From positions 124,001 through 188,000 of the forward strand of contig NZ_JACDIJ010000004.1 of the NCBI RefSeq assembly GCF_050937815.1: a DNA stretch of 64,000 bases, in the 5' to 3' direction. The notes beneath the pieces are model-generated. The model worked only from the letters and a program-made list of their open reading frames with translations, searched no databases and was not told the origin of the DNA. The stretch comes from Treponema_C sp050937815 (GTDB lineage Bacteria; Spirochaetota; Spirochaetia; Treponematales; Treponemataceae). Positions 16,997 through 24,414 of this stretch are shown piece by piece (the stretch's first letter is position 1; every line of letters begins with the position of its first letter). The translations under genes were made by a program, and so were the position numbers.

Positions 16997-17614
16997 CTAC
17001 GGTCCTACTTCATAGTGCAATACGGAAGCTAACTCGTATAATATAGTCAAATCACTGGAATAACTGTAATTTTTACATTCGTGTGTGTAGAACCTATTTT
17101 TATCCAACATCGCAATATATGCAAATAATGTCGCTATGTTTTCATTTTCGGTTTGCCGGAATATAAAATGCTGAACAAGATGGCCGAGTTCATGTGCGAT
17201 TAAAAGACGTTTTTGCCTTTCTTCCAACAAATCATTGTAATAAATAACCGCATTGTTTTTTATAATTCTGCTTGTAGCGTTCTTTTTACTTTTTTTTATG
17301 GGTACGAGCGTTATAACAAAAAGTTTATAATGTTTGCTGTTTATTGTTTCTTCAATATTTTGCCACGCAGCTTTACTTTTTTCATCCGCTTCTACAGACT
17401 TTATTCTTGTGATATCAGCAATAATCCGCGATTTTTCCTGTCGATTGATAATATCTTCCAAAGTTGATACCAAATGCGACAAATATTTTGATTTTATTTC
17501 CAGCTTTAATGTTTTGCTGAAAAAATCAATCATATCATTTATATTTTCTTCACTGACATGAAAAAGTGTTTTAAGTTTTTGAAATATTTCGTTATCTAAT
17601 TTAATAATCTCCAC
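16997..17614 (-). CDS. HELGH zinc-peptidase-like protein (ImmA/IrrE-like), toxin-antitoxin or stress partner
   Basis: The protein has about 205 residues from the GTG at 17614, chosen because GGAGG lies 4 nt upstream; a GTG at 17638 would add 8 residues. The core is IAHELGHLVQHFIFR, a gluzincin HExxH motif, preceded by AVIYYNDLLEERQKRLL, the arrangement of ImmA/IrrE-type proteases. The N-terminal half is helical and unassigned. The start overlaps the small upstream gene, so the pair is coupled. Such pairs often act as toxin-antitoxin or regulator-cleaving modules, but the helix-turn-helix partner usual for ImmA is not evident here. Function is therefore uncertain. Confidence 0.7.
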   Translation of the reverse strand: MEIIKLDNEIFQKLKTLFHVSEENINDMIDFFSKTLKLEIKSKYLSHLVSTLEDIINRQEKSRIIADITRIKSVEADEKSKAAWQNIEETINSKHYKLFVITLVPIKKSKKNATSRIIKNNAVIYYNDLLEERQKRLLIAHELGHLVQHFIFRQTENENIATLFAYIAMLDKNRFYTHECKNYSYSSDLTILYELASVLHYEVGP

Positions 17615-17847
17615 GACCCCTCCGTAAAGGCTTCGCACTCAAATTCATATTCGTCCGCCTCTGTAAGTCCGGTTTGCGGGGCGTCATAGATTTTTTCAAC
17701 TCCCATTCTTCTTCTTAAAAAAGTAATTTTTTTAGCGGTATCGGCTATATGAAAGTCCTCAAACGTTTTCTCTATATCCGCTTCTTGTGTACAAAGGAAC
17801 AACTTTTTTAGTAAGTCATTTTCTTGATTATATGTCAATTCAGCCAT
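17596..17847 (-). CDS. Small acidic protein coupled to the HELGH protein
   Basis: The protein has 83 residues, is acidic and mostly helical (MAELTYNQENDLLKKLFLCT...), and has no recognised domain. It overlaps the start of the HELGH gene by 19 bp (or 43 bp if the upstream GTG is used). It is preceded by a GGGGG-rich ribosome site and a good sigma-70-type promoter. Size, acidity and order fit an antitoxin or an inhibitor of the protease-like partner. This is inferred from layout only. Confidence 0.6.
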   Translation of the reverse strand: MAELTYNQENDLLKKLFLCTQEADIEKTFEDFHIADTAKKITFLRRRMGVEKIYDAPQTGLTEADEYEFECEAFTEGSWRLLN

Positions 17848-17925
17848 CGTTTACCCCCTTTTGTTTTTTATGATAAATGAGATAAACAAGCATACACTAA
17901 TGTGGGTACATATTTCATTTGTATT

Positions 17926-17954
17926 ATCGTATGCCATAGTTTTTTATTTGTCAA
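17926..17954 (-). promoter_or_regulatory. Sigma-70-type promoter for the small protein/HELGH pair
   Basis: On the minus strand a consensus TTGACA (17954-17949) is followed, after a 17-bp spacer, by TACGAT (17931-17926). It lies about 80 bp upstream of the first start codon. Confidence 0.6.
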
Positions 17955-18090
17955 TATGTTTTTACGGGTACAAAGCAATATCTCTCGCTCGCACAAAGCG
18001 CATACAGCTTTTTCCGAATTTTTGCTCTTGCTTTTTAAGGCAGGCTGGTATAGAATAAGATTTAAATAAGGGATATATAAAAGGATACAT

Positions 18091-18807
18091 ATGAAAAAAA
18101 TTTTATTTTTGTTTGTTATATGCGTGTGTTTGTTCTGTTTGTTTTCCTGCGAGCAGGGAACCGGTATTTTAAATCCGCACATGAAAAGAACGGTAATCGT
18201 AAAAAATGAAACGCCCAATGCGGTACACGTGCATGTTTATGAAGTGCTGAACACATCCACCTGGTTCAACGGCTCTATAGATGGAGGAAACGAGCGAACT
18301 TTTTTAAATGTATCCGAATGCAATGTAAGCCCCCCTTCGTCCTATGATTGGAAACTGGTGCGCGAAACCGATGCAAGCGGTAATCAAATCTTCCGCATTA
18401 AAAATTTGGAAGATAATGAAAAAATACAAGTAACGGTTTATAACGAACTTTCAGAAAAAGTTACGTTAAAATATGCGGTAAAAGCCGACGGAAAATACCC
18501 GGAAGAAAAAGAACTTGATCCGCCGGGAACACCTCGGATAATAAGGTTATACAATACCGACTACGAATTTGAACTTAAAGAACAAAAGCTGTTCTACAAA
18601 AAAATTAAAAACGGAAGCGAGTGGACTAACGTACTTATAAACGGCGAGCCGCTTACACTCCCGGCACTCCCCCAAAATTCTTCTGATTCAAATTCTCCGC
18701 CGGAATGGGATACAAACGTTACACCCGATAAAATGCCGCTTTTTTTTACAATCGAGTATGACAAAGCGAAAAAAACAATACATATAAAACCGTCGGCATT
18801 GGAATAA
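18091..18807 (+). CDS. Putative lipoprotein of unknown function
   Basis: The protein has 238 residues. The signal peptide ends in lipobox LFSC, with Cys20 predicted to be lipidated. The mature part is beta-rich and hydrophilic (RTVIVKNETPNAVHVHVYEVL, EKVTLKYAVKADGKYPEEKE) with a Pro/Ser/Asn-rich stretch near residues 190-210. No family is recognised. AAGGA precedes the ATG. It stands alone and converges with a second lipoprotein gene, sharing a terminator hairpin. Confidence 0.75.
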   Translation: MKKILFLFVICVCLFCLFSCEQGTGILNPHMKRTVIVKNETPNAVHVHVYEVLNTSTWFNGSIDGGNERTFLNVSECNVSPPSSYDWKLVRETDASGNQIFRIKNLEDNEKIQVTVYNELSEKVTLKYAVKADGKYPEEKELDPPGTPRIIRLYNTDYEFELKEQKLFYKKIKNGSEWTNVLINGEPLTLPALPQNSSDSNSPPEWDTNVTPDKMPLFFTIEYDKAKKTIHIKPSALE

Positions 18808-18846
18808 AAACCGGCGCCGTTTTAAGCAGTAAATATGTCGAATAAA

Positions 18847-18889
18847 ATACACTTTGCCGGTTTGGCTGACAAAGTGATTTTATTTTTGT
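18847..18889. terminator. Bidirectional terminator between convergent lipoprotein genes
   Basis: A stem of CACTTTG/CAAAGTG is extended on both sides by AAAAT/ATTTT (one bulged A). It is flanked by A-rich and T-rich ends and so can stop transcription in both directions. It overlaps the 3' end of the minus-strand gene. Confidence 0.65.
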
Positions 18890-19548
18890 GTAGAATTAAG
18901 CGCTTTTTTTATAGGTTCTTTTTTCTTTTTCTTTTTATTGGCTTTTGTAGCCGATTCTTCTTTTATTTTATCGTTACGCATTTTTTTTATGTTATCTGTT
19001 TGAATAAAATCGCTTATTTTATTTATCACCGCCGCTTCAATGGGAATACTGTCAAGCGTATAGATGATATCACTGTTATTAAAATTCATTACTGTGAAAT
19101 CGTTTATTATAAATTGTTTCGAATTTGTATCATTGTAAAAATTAAAGTTAAATTTATCAGTAGAAAAACCTCTAAACGTTTTTCCGTTTAAATCGGTTAT
19201 GTATACAAAGAGCGGAACAAGCGAACCTATATTTATATGTGCAGTGCCTACGCTTTTGCGTTCGGCCACAATAAATCGTGATACTATATTCCGGAAATCA
19301 TCATTTGCTAAGAAAATAAATTTATACGCATAAAGGTCGGTTTTTATATTAAAAGCGACAGTATCAAGCTTTTCATTTTTTTCCAAATTATAATCAACAC
19401 TATATGATATGTCGGTTGCAGTAGTCAGTGTTTTTGTATTGTTATATTCAACAATGGTTTTAACATAAAAAGATTTTCGAGGTACATTAACGGAAGCACA
19501 TCCGCTAAAAAGAGCGAACAATAAAAACACTGCAAACACTTTTTTCAT
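18880..19548 (-). CDS. Putative lipoprotein with lysine-rich C-terminus
   Basis: The protein has 222 residues. The signal peptide ends in FSGC, with Cys17 predicted to be lipidated. The body is beta-rich (VKTIVEYNNTKTLTTATDISYSV) and looks like a small envelope lipoprotein. The tail is strongly basic (KANKKKKKKEPIKK). It has no recognised domain. The tail could contact nucleic acid, peptidoglycan or a membrane surface. The gene is more A+T-rich than the Dus or transport genes nearby. Confidence 0.72.
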   Translation of the reverse strand: MKKVFAVFLLFALFSGCASVNVPRKSFYVKTIVEYNNTKTLTTATDISYSVDYNLEKNEKLDTVAFNIKTDLYAYKFIFLANDDFRNIVSRFIVAERKSVGTAHINIGSLVPLFVYITDLNGKTFRGFSTDKFNFNFYNDTNSKQFIINDFTVMNFNNSDIIYTLDSIPIEAAVINKISDFIQTDNIKKMRNDKIKEESATKANKKKKKKEPIKKALNSTQK

Positions 19549-19585
19549 TTTCTGATTTTAACCTCCGACGAAGTTTACTTCAGTA

Positions 19586-19603
19586 TCGGGCAGGAGGGAT
19601 TTG
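19586..19603 (-). repeat. Partial duplicate of the tRNA-Pro 3' end
   Basis: TCGGGCAGGAGGGATTTG here matches TCGGGCAGGGGGGATTTG at 19611-19628, the acceptor and T-arm end of tRNA-Pro, in 17 of 18 positions and in the same orientation, 25 bp apart. Tandem copies of a tRNA 3' end usually mark integration and excision of a mobile element. A local slippage duplication is the alternative. Confidence 0.6.
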
Positions 19604-19610
19604 TTCTTCA

Positions 19611-19682
19611 TCGGGCAGGGGGGATTTGAACCCCCGACCTCTTGGTCCCGAACCAAGCGCGCTCCCCCTGCGCTACTGCCCG
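19611..19682 (-). tRNA. tRNA-Pro (anticodon CGG)
   Basis: On the minus strand the acceptor arms CGGGCAG and CTGCCCG pair perfectly. The anticodon stem is CTTGG/CCAAG with loop TTCGGGA (anticodon CGG, reading CCG). The T-arm is GGGGG-TTCAAAT-CCCCC. The discriminator is A and CCA is not encoded. Confidence 0.93.
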
Positions 19683-19844
19683 AAGCGGCTTTCAAACGCA
19701 ATGCGTTTTCCGGCCTGTATAAAAACAGGGTTTATATAAAACCGCAAAGCCGTACAAGAAAAAAGTCGCAAAAACCGAGTAAAAAAAACTCTTATACGCA
19801 CCGGCGGTTTTAACAGTGCACCGATTCGAACCCTGCTATGGTGC

Positions 19845-19872
19845 AAAAAAAAGTCCATCGAAGCGATGGACT
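19845..19872 (-). terminator. Rho-independent terminator after tRNA-Asp
   Basis: On the minus strand AGTCCATCG-CTT-CGATGGACT is a perfect 9-bp stem with a three-base loop. It is followed by a run of eight T, directly after the tRNA-Asp 3' end. Confidence 0.9.
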
Positions 19873-19873
19873 A

Positions 19874-19949
19874 GCGGGAGTGACGGGGCTTGAACCCGCG
19901 ATCTTCGGCTTGACAGGCCGACGCGATAACCAGCTTCGCTACACCCCCG
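19874..19949 (-). tRNA. tRNA-Asp (anticodon GTC)
   Basis: On the minus strand acceptor CGGGGGT pairs with ACTCCCG (one G-T). The anticodon stem is TCGGC/GCCGA with loop CTGTCAA (anticodon GTC). The T-arm contains GGGTTCAAGCCC. CCA is not encoded. A terminator follows directly. Confidence 0.93.
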
Positions 19950-20066
19950 TAATGTTTAGGAATATATCATAAAGCGAATATTTGGTCAAGAGGCAAAACT
20001 CACGTTAACATAAGCGATTGCATTTTAACCGCTTACTAAAACCCGTCTGTTCCCGTATCCGTCCCT

Positions 20067-20480
20067 TTATTTTGTCAACGAAAAATAATATCGCGCCAAC
20101 TCCTTATCGTTTATCAATATATGGTCGAAAAGCCAGTCGCGCAAAAAACGCACAAAGGCATTGGGAACAAACATTTTTCCGTTTGCATAGGCATTTACCG
20201 AACCTAAAATTTCCTTTACAAAATCTTCGTGTTTTTGTTTATGTTCTTTGAATTTCGGATAGTTGATTCCCTGCATTAATTTTTCTTCGTCTTTAAAATG
20301 AACCAGCACGTAATCGACCAGCTCCCGCATTACATCTTTAAACTTTTGATCCAATTCGGCTTTTTCGCCTATACACGCATTGTATAAACCGTTCATCAAA
20401 GCTACTAAATGCCTGTGTTGTTTATCGACTATTTCAATTCCCACATCATAACTAGAATCCCACGCAACAAAGTCGGCCAT
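20067..20480 (-). CDS. Bacteriohemerythrin
   Basis: The protein has 137 residues, a single-domain hemerythrin. All seven di-iron ligands are in place: His22, His61, Glu65, His80, His84, His120 and Asp125 (H...HxxxE...HxxxH...HxxxxD). It is a four-helix bundle that binds O2 at a non-haem di-iron site. In anaerobes such proteins serve in O2 sensing, delivery or detoxification. No chemoreceptor or other domain is fused. It is monocistronic and divergent from the nucleotidyltransferase gene. Confidence 0.93.
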   Translation of the reverse strand: MADFVAWDSSYDVGIEIVDKQHRHLVALMNGLYNACIGEKAELDQKFKDVMRELVDYVLVHFKDEEKLMQGINYPKFKEHKQKHEDFVKEILGSVNAYANGKMFVPNAFVRFLRDWLFDHILINDKELARYYFSLTK

Positions 20481-20624
20481 TATTATCTCCTATAAATCTT
20501 ATTATACTTAAAAAAGAGCGATAGTGCAATCATAAGCGAAAATTCTATTAATTACCGCATACACTGGATTTTTCGCCTAAAATTTGATATACTGCATAAA
20601 GAATTCAAAAAGGAGATAGTTTCT

Positions 20625-21539
20625 ATGAATCCTACATTAGTGGTTTTAGCGGCCGGTATGGGAAGCCGATACGGCGGAGTAAAACAAATAGATGCGGTAG
20701 GCTTGCACAATGAAACCTTGCTGGATTTTGCAACCTATGACGCAAAAAAAACCGGTTTTGCAAAAGTCGTTTATATAATAAGAAAAGATATCGAAAAAGA
20801 TTTCCGCGAGCGTTTTTTCGACCGCATAGCACGGAATTTTAATGCCGAATACGTGTTCCAAAATCCGGATTCCCTTTTTACGGCCGAACAGTTAAAAAAG
20901 ATTTCTCCCGAACGCAAAAAACCGTGGGGAACGATTCATGCCGTTTTATGTGCCGAAAGCGCGGTAAAAGACCCCTTTGCGGTTATCAATGCCGACGATT
21001 ATTACGGGCGCGAAGCTTTCCGCACCATGCAGGGACATTTAGCGGCCGCAGCGGAAGATTCGACGGAACACGCAATGGTCGGCTATGTGCTTGAAAACAC
21101 AATGAGCCGCTCCGGTTCGGTATCCCGCGGCGTATGTACCGTAAAAGACGGTTACCTTGCGTCGATTAAAGAAAACACAAAAATAAGTTATAAGGGCAAC
21201 GGCATTATAAGCGAACTTGACGAAGGTACCTTTGAGCTTACGGGTAAAGAATGGGTGTCGATGAACCTGTTCGGCTTTACGCCCAAAGCTTTTGAAAGCT
21301 TCCATGTATATTGGAATGACTTTATCTCAAAAAACAACGAAGCCGAAAAAGCCGAAGCCCTGCTCCCTGCAGCGGCAGACGACATTGTTCTTTCCGGCAA
21401 AGGAAGGATTAAGTTTTATTCTTCAAGCGAAAAATGGTTCGGTATGACCTATCCCGAAGACAGGGCAATCGTAAAATCGGAAATCGCCGCCAAAATAGCA
21501 GAAGGATATTACCCGCAGCAATTATGGGAAAAAAATTAA
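20625..21539 (+). CDS. Sugar-phosphate nucleotidyltransferase-like protein
   Basis: The protein has 304 residues. The N-terminal motif LAAGMGSRYGGVKQ is the GxGxRxxxxxK nucleotide-binding signature of NDP-sugar pyrophosphorylases, and INADDYYG provides the Mg-binding Asp pair. It would transfer an NMP to a sugar phosphate, but the sugar is not evident. It directly precedes manA with no gap (TAA then ATG), so a mannose-type precursor is a reasonable guess. AAAAGGAG precedes the ATG. Confidence 0.82.
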   Translation: MNPTLVVLAAGMGSRYGGVKQIDAVGLHNETLLDFATYDAKKTGFAKVVYIIRKDIEKDFRERFFDRIARNFNAEYVFQNPDSLFTAEQLKKISPERKKPWGTIHAVLCAESAVKDPFAVINADDYYGREAFRTMQGHLAAAAEDSTEHAMVGYVLENTMSRSGSVSRGVCTVKDGYLASIKENTKISYKGNGIISELDEGTFELTGKEWVSMNLFGFTPKAFESFHVYWNDFISKNNEAEKAEALLPAAADDIVLSGKGRIKFYSSSEKWFGMTYPEDRAIVKSEIAAKIAEGYYPQQLWEKN

Positions 21540-22424
21540 ATGTTTAAAACTGAAGCTTTTTTATCTGAAAAGGTATGGGGATATGAGCGCTGGATTTTAT
21601 CAACCCATAAAGCCGGAGAATCGAAGGTCGAAAAATCGGTTGAATTTATCGGCGGCAAAAACCTGTCGTCACTTATCGGAGCCGATTATCCGCTTTTGGT
21701 AAAGGTTATTCAAGCCGACGAAACCCTGTCCGTACAAGTTCATCCGGACGACGAATACGCGCGCATGCATGAAAATAGCGCCGGTAAAACCGAATGCTGG
21801 TATATTTTGGACGCAAAAAAAGACGCAAGCCTTATCTACGGCTTAAACGGTATTTACAGCCGCAACGAATTAAAGCGGGCAATAGAAAACCAAAAACTTG
21901 ACAGCTTTCTTCGCAGCGTTCCCGTATCTAAAGGCGATTTTATCTTTATTCCCGCAGGAACGGTTCATGCCCTTCAAGGCGGCTTGCGGATTTTGGAAGT
22001 ACAGCAGTCAAGCGATATAACCTACCGCCTTTACGACTGGGGAAGACCGCGCGAAATTCACGTTGAAAAAAGCTTGGATGTTATAAAGCCGTTTACGCCC
22101 GATTCTTTAAATGTCGAACACCCCTTCGGCGGTTCCTTTTCCTGCCCGTATTTTAACTTGGAAAAATACGACTACACAGTTCGCGGTTCGGTTTGTTTTG
22201 CCAAAAAAGCCGCATCGGCATCGGCCGAAGAAAAACAGCATACGCCTGCAATGCAAACGTCGTGGCTGAGCTTGTTCGTTGTAAGCGGTACGGGCAGCCT
22301 TGAATCCAATACGGGAGAACGCCTTTCGGTACAAGCCGAAGACTGCGTTATCGTAGGAGCCGAAGAAAAAATCACCCTTATTCCGGATGCGGGAAGCACC
22401 CTTTCGGTTATGCACATAAGCTGA
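21540..22424 (+). CDS. manA: Mannose-6-phosphate isomerase, class I
   Basis: The protein has 294 residues, the short bacterial form. It interconverts fructose-6-phosphate and mannose-6-phosphate. Zinc-site features are present: VQVHPDDEYA, KTECWYIL, and FIPAGTVHAL with its metal-binding His. The cupin barrel ends in a typical GEEKITLIPDAGSTLSVMHIS-like strand pair. Its ATG abuts the stop of the nucleotidyltransferase gene. A palindromic terminator follows. Confidence 0.92.
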   Translation: MFKTEAFLSEKVWGYERWILSTHKAGESKVEKSVEFIGGKNLSSLIGADYPLLVKVIQADETLSVQVHPDDEYARMHENSAGKTECWYILDAKKDASLIYGLNGIYSRNELKRAIENQKLDSFLRSVPVSKGDFIFIPAGTVHALQGGLRILEVQQSSDITYRLYDWGRPREIHVEKSLDVIKPFTPDSLNVEHPFGGSFSCPYFNLEKYDYTVRGSVCFAKKAASASAEEKQHTPAMQTSWLSLFVVSGTGSLESNTGERLSVQAEDCVIVGAEEKITLIPDAGSTLSVMHIS

Positions 22425-22440
22425 CAGTGCACTGTAGACA

Positions 22441-22472
22441 GCGCACTGTCTAGACAGTGCGCCTTATTTTTT
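22441..22472 (+). terminator. Palindromic terminator after manA
   Basis: GCGCACTGTCT is followed directly by its exact reverse complement, giving a 22-bp perfect palindrome, then CTTATTTTTTG. A second shorter palindrome, ACAGTGCACTGT, lies just upstream and shares the CAGTGC/GCACTG words. The pair probably terminates the nucleotidyltransferase-manA transcript. Confidence 0.7.
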
Positions 22473-22485
22473 GTATCTTTATCGT

Positions 22486-23250
22486 ATGCATTTGATTATT
22501 TTAGCGCTGCCCTATGTGTTCCAGCTTGCCCTTATTATTCACATTATAAAAACAAACAAACCCTTTTATTGGCTCTATTTGATTATTTTTATCCCTTATT
22601 TGGGAGGAGTTGCCTACATATTGATTGAATTACTGCCGGCCCTGCTTTCAAGCCGTGAAATACGGCAAGCAGGACAAAGCTTGGCGCGCACCCTTAACCC
22701 CTCGGCCGAACTTAAAAAGCTTGAAGAACAGCTTAAAAATCAGGATACGGTCAGCAACCGCAGCGCGCTTGCACAAGCTTATATCGAGGCCGAGCGTTTT
22801 TCAGATGCCCTGCCGCTTACCGAATCATGTTTAACCGGCCCCTTTGCAGACGATGCCGCTTTGTTGTTTTTGCACGCCCAAGCTTTGTACGGAAACGGCA
22901 GAGTCGAAGAAGCGGCGGCAATTTTGGAAAAATTGCAAAAAAAACAAAGCCTTTCTTCGGTAACGGAAAAACTGTTCGACATTCAAGTGCGTTCTTCGCT
23001 TTTAAAACAACCGCTGACCGACGACTTTGAAAAACTGTGGAACGAATCCAAAAATTTTGAAGCGGGCTTTTATTACGTTCAAGCCCTTGTTAAAAGCGGG
23101 AAGGACGGCAGTGCGGCAGACAGCGATGAGACGAACCGCGAAAAAGCGCGCCTCGTTATAGAAGATATGCAGCGTATCTTAAAAACCTACCGTAATTTCA
23201 GCCGCTCCATCGGCGCCGAATGGCTTAAAAAAGCCAAGTCTCTGGTATAA
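22486..23250 (+). CDS. Membrane-anchored TPR-like protein with PLDc_N-like N-terminus
   Basis: The protein has 254 residues from the ATG at 22486; a TTG at 22471 would add five residues. Residues 1-50 form two membrane segments (LALPYVFQLALIIHIIKTNKPFYWLYLIIFIPYLGGVAYIL) resembling the N-terminal domain of cardiolipin synthases, but no HKD catalytic domain follows. The rest is helical repeats (ALAQAYIEAERFSDALPLTESCL; ALYGNGRVEEAAAILEKL), typical of TPRs. It is probably an inner-membrane scaffold. Function is unknown. Confidence 0.75.
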   Translation: MHLIILALPYVFQLALIIHIIKTNKPFYWLYLIIFIPYLGGVAYILIELLPALLSSREIRQAGQSLARTLNPSAELKKLEEQLKNQDTVSNRSALAQAYIEAERFSDALPLTESCLTGPFADDAALLFLHAQALYGNGRVEEAAAILEKLQKKQSLSSVTEKLFDIQVRSSLLKQPLTDDFEKLWNESKNFEAGFYYVQALVKSGKDGSAADSDETNREKARLVIEDMQRILKTYRNFSRSIGAEWLKKAKSLV

Positions 23251-23294
23251 TGGATAGCGGAATTTTCCGTGATTCGGGAAATGTATATTTATAA

Positions 23295-23323
23295 TTGAAA
23301 TATCGCTTATCCTGTGGTATACT
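23295..23323 (+). promoter_or_regulatory. Sigma-70-type promoter for the Rpn-family gene
   Basis: TTGAAA (23295-23300), a 17-bp spacer and TATACT (23318-23323) lie about 20 bp upstream of the GGGGAGG ribosome site. Confidence 0.6.
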
Positions 23324-23344
23324 TAAAACTGTGGGGAGGTGCAT

Positions 23345-24229
23345 ATGCGGAAAAGCTTTGATGATTTAACAATAGCTGACGATTATATGTTCTACCGCGT
23401 TATGGAAAATACGGATATCTGCAAGACACTTTTAAACATTGTCTTGCACGATAAAACCGACACCATTACCGACGTCCAACTCCAAAAAACGGTTGCCGAT
23501 GCCGGAAATGCAAAAGGTGTACGTTTCGACGTATGGGCAAAAGACTGCAACGGTACAATCTATGACGTGGAGATGCAGGCAATCAACAAAGACGATCTTG
23601 CCCGCCGCATCCGTTATTATCAGTCCGCAATAGACGTAAGCGTGTTGGAAAAAAATCAGCCCTATGAATCCTTACCGGATTCCTTTATCATCTTTTTTTG
23701 TACCTTTGATTACATAGGTAAAGATTTACCCGTATACAGTTTCAAAACAATCTGTACTGAAGACTCAACGATACATCTTGCCGACGGCATAACGAAAATA
23801 ATCATCAACAGCACGGCGGCAGAAAAAGAGGCAAGCCCTGCCCTTAAAAGTTTTTTACAGTATATGAACGGTAAGATAAGCGACGACGGCTTTATCCGAA
23901 AAATAGAACAGCGGATAAAAGAAGTAAAAGAAAGCGAAGAACTGAGGAAGGAGTATATGTTGATAAACTCATTTGAACGGGATGCCCGTAATGACGGCTG
24001 GAAATCGGGTTGGCAAGACGGAATGCAGGCGGGTATGCAGGCGGGTATGCAAGCCGGTATGCAAGCCGGTATAGCCCAAGGCAAAAGTGAGGGCATAGCA
24101 CAAGGCTTTGCCGACGGCTCCCGTCAAACCAAGCTTGAAACGGCAAAACTGATGAAACAGGCAAATTGTGAACTTGATTTTATTATACAAATATCCGGAC
24201 TGTCAAAGACGGAAATTGAAAAGCTGTAG
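23345..24229 (+). CDS. Rpn-family PD-(D/E)XK nuclease-like protein with MQAG tandem repeats
   Basis: The protein has 294 residues; ATG 23345 is chosen because GGGGAGG is 5 nt upstream. The N-terminal DYMFYRVM and the catalytic-type stretch RFDVWAKDCNGTIYDVEMQA (Asp...GluxGln) place it in the Rpn/YhgA-like family of recombination-promoting nucleases (Transposase_31/PD-(D/E)XK). A C-terminal run of MQAG units (about 24014-24065) is encoded by tandem 12-bp repeats, followed by GIAQGKSEGIAQGFADG, a helical repeat tail common in this family. A second family member lies at 59.9-60.7 kb. The biological role in spirochaetes is unclear. Confidence 0.85.
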   Translation: MRKSFDDLTIADDYMFYRVMENTDICKTLLNIVLHDKTDTITDVQLQKTVADAGNAKGVRFDVWAKDCNGTIYDVEMQAINKDDLARRIRYYQSAIDVSVLEKNQPYESLPDSFIIFFCTFDYIGKDLPVYSFKTICTEDSTIHLADGITKIIINSTAAEKEASPALKSFLQYMNGKISDDGFIRKIEQRIKEVKESEELRKEYMLINSFERDARNDGWKSGWQDGMQAGMQAGMQAGMQAGIAQGKSEGIAQGFADGSRQTKLETAKLMKQANCELDFIIQISGLSKTEIEKL

Positions 24230-24342
24230 GGAACAAAGGGTCAAAAAGACAGCTGTAAATATTTTACAGAGGATTGGGGTTTCCCGAAAAGGCCGTTTTT
24301 TTTTCAGATAACCCCGTTTCAAAGACTTTTTGTTTTTGCGGC

Positions 24343-24414
24343 CCGTACCGTAAAGCAGTGAAACCTGAGAAGCACCCGATTTTCAAACCTCCCCGGTACG
24401 GTGAATGCTGCTTT
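24343..24414. other. Potential pseudoknot downstream of the EF-G-like gene
   Basis: Two complementary pairs are interleaved: CCGTACCG (24343-24350) with CGGTACGG (24394-24401), and AAAGCAG (24352-24358) with CTGCTTT (24408-24414). The order 1-2-1'-2' gives an H-type pseudoknot or two mutually exclusive hairpins directly after the EF-G-like stop codon. It is transcribed as the 3' UTR of that gene. It could be a terminator or regulatory RNA element. Confidence 0.45.

Noticed and set aside
22471..22485. TTG at 22471 as start of the TPR membrane protein
   Set aside because: It lies in the tail of the manA terminator with no ribosome site; ATG at 22486 begins the membrane segment directly.
24014..24065. 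Short tandem repeat as a CRISPR or intergenic satellite
   Set aside because: It lies in frame inside the Rpn-type gene and encodes MQAG units.
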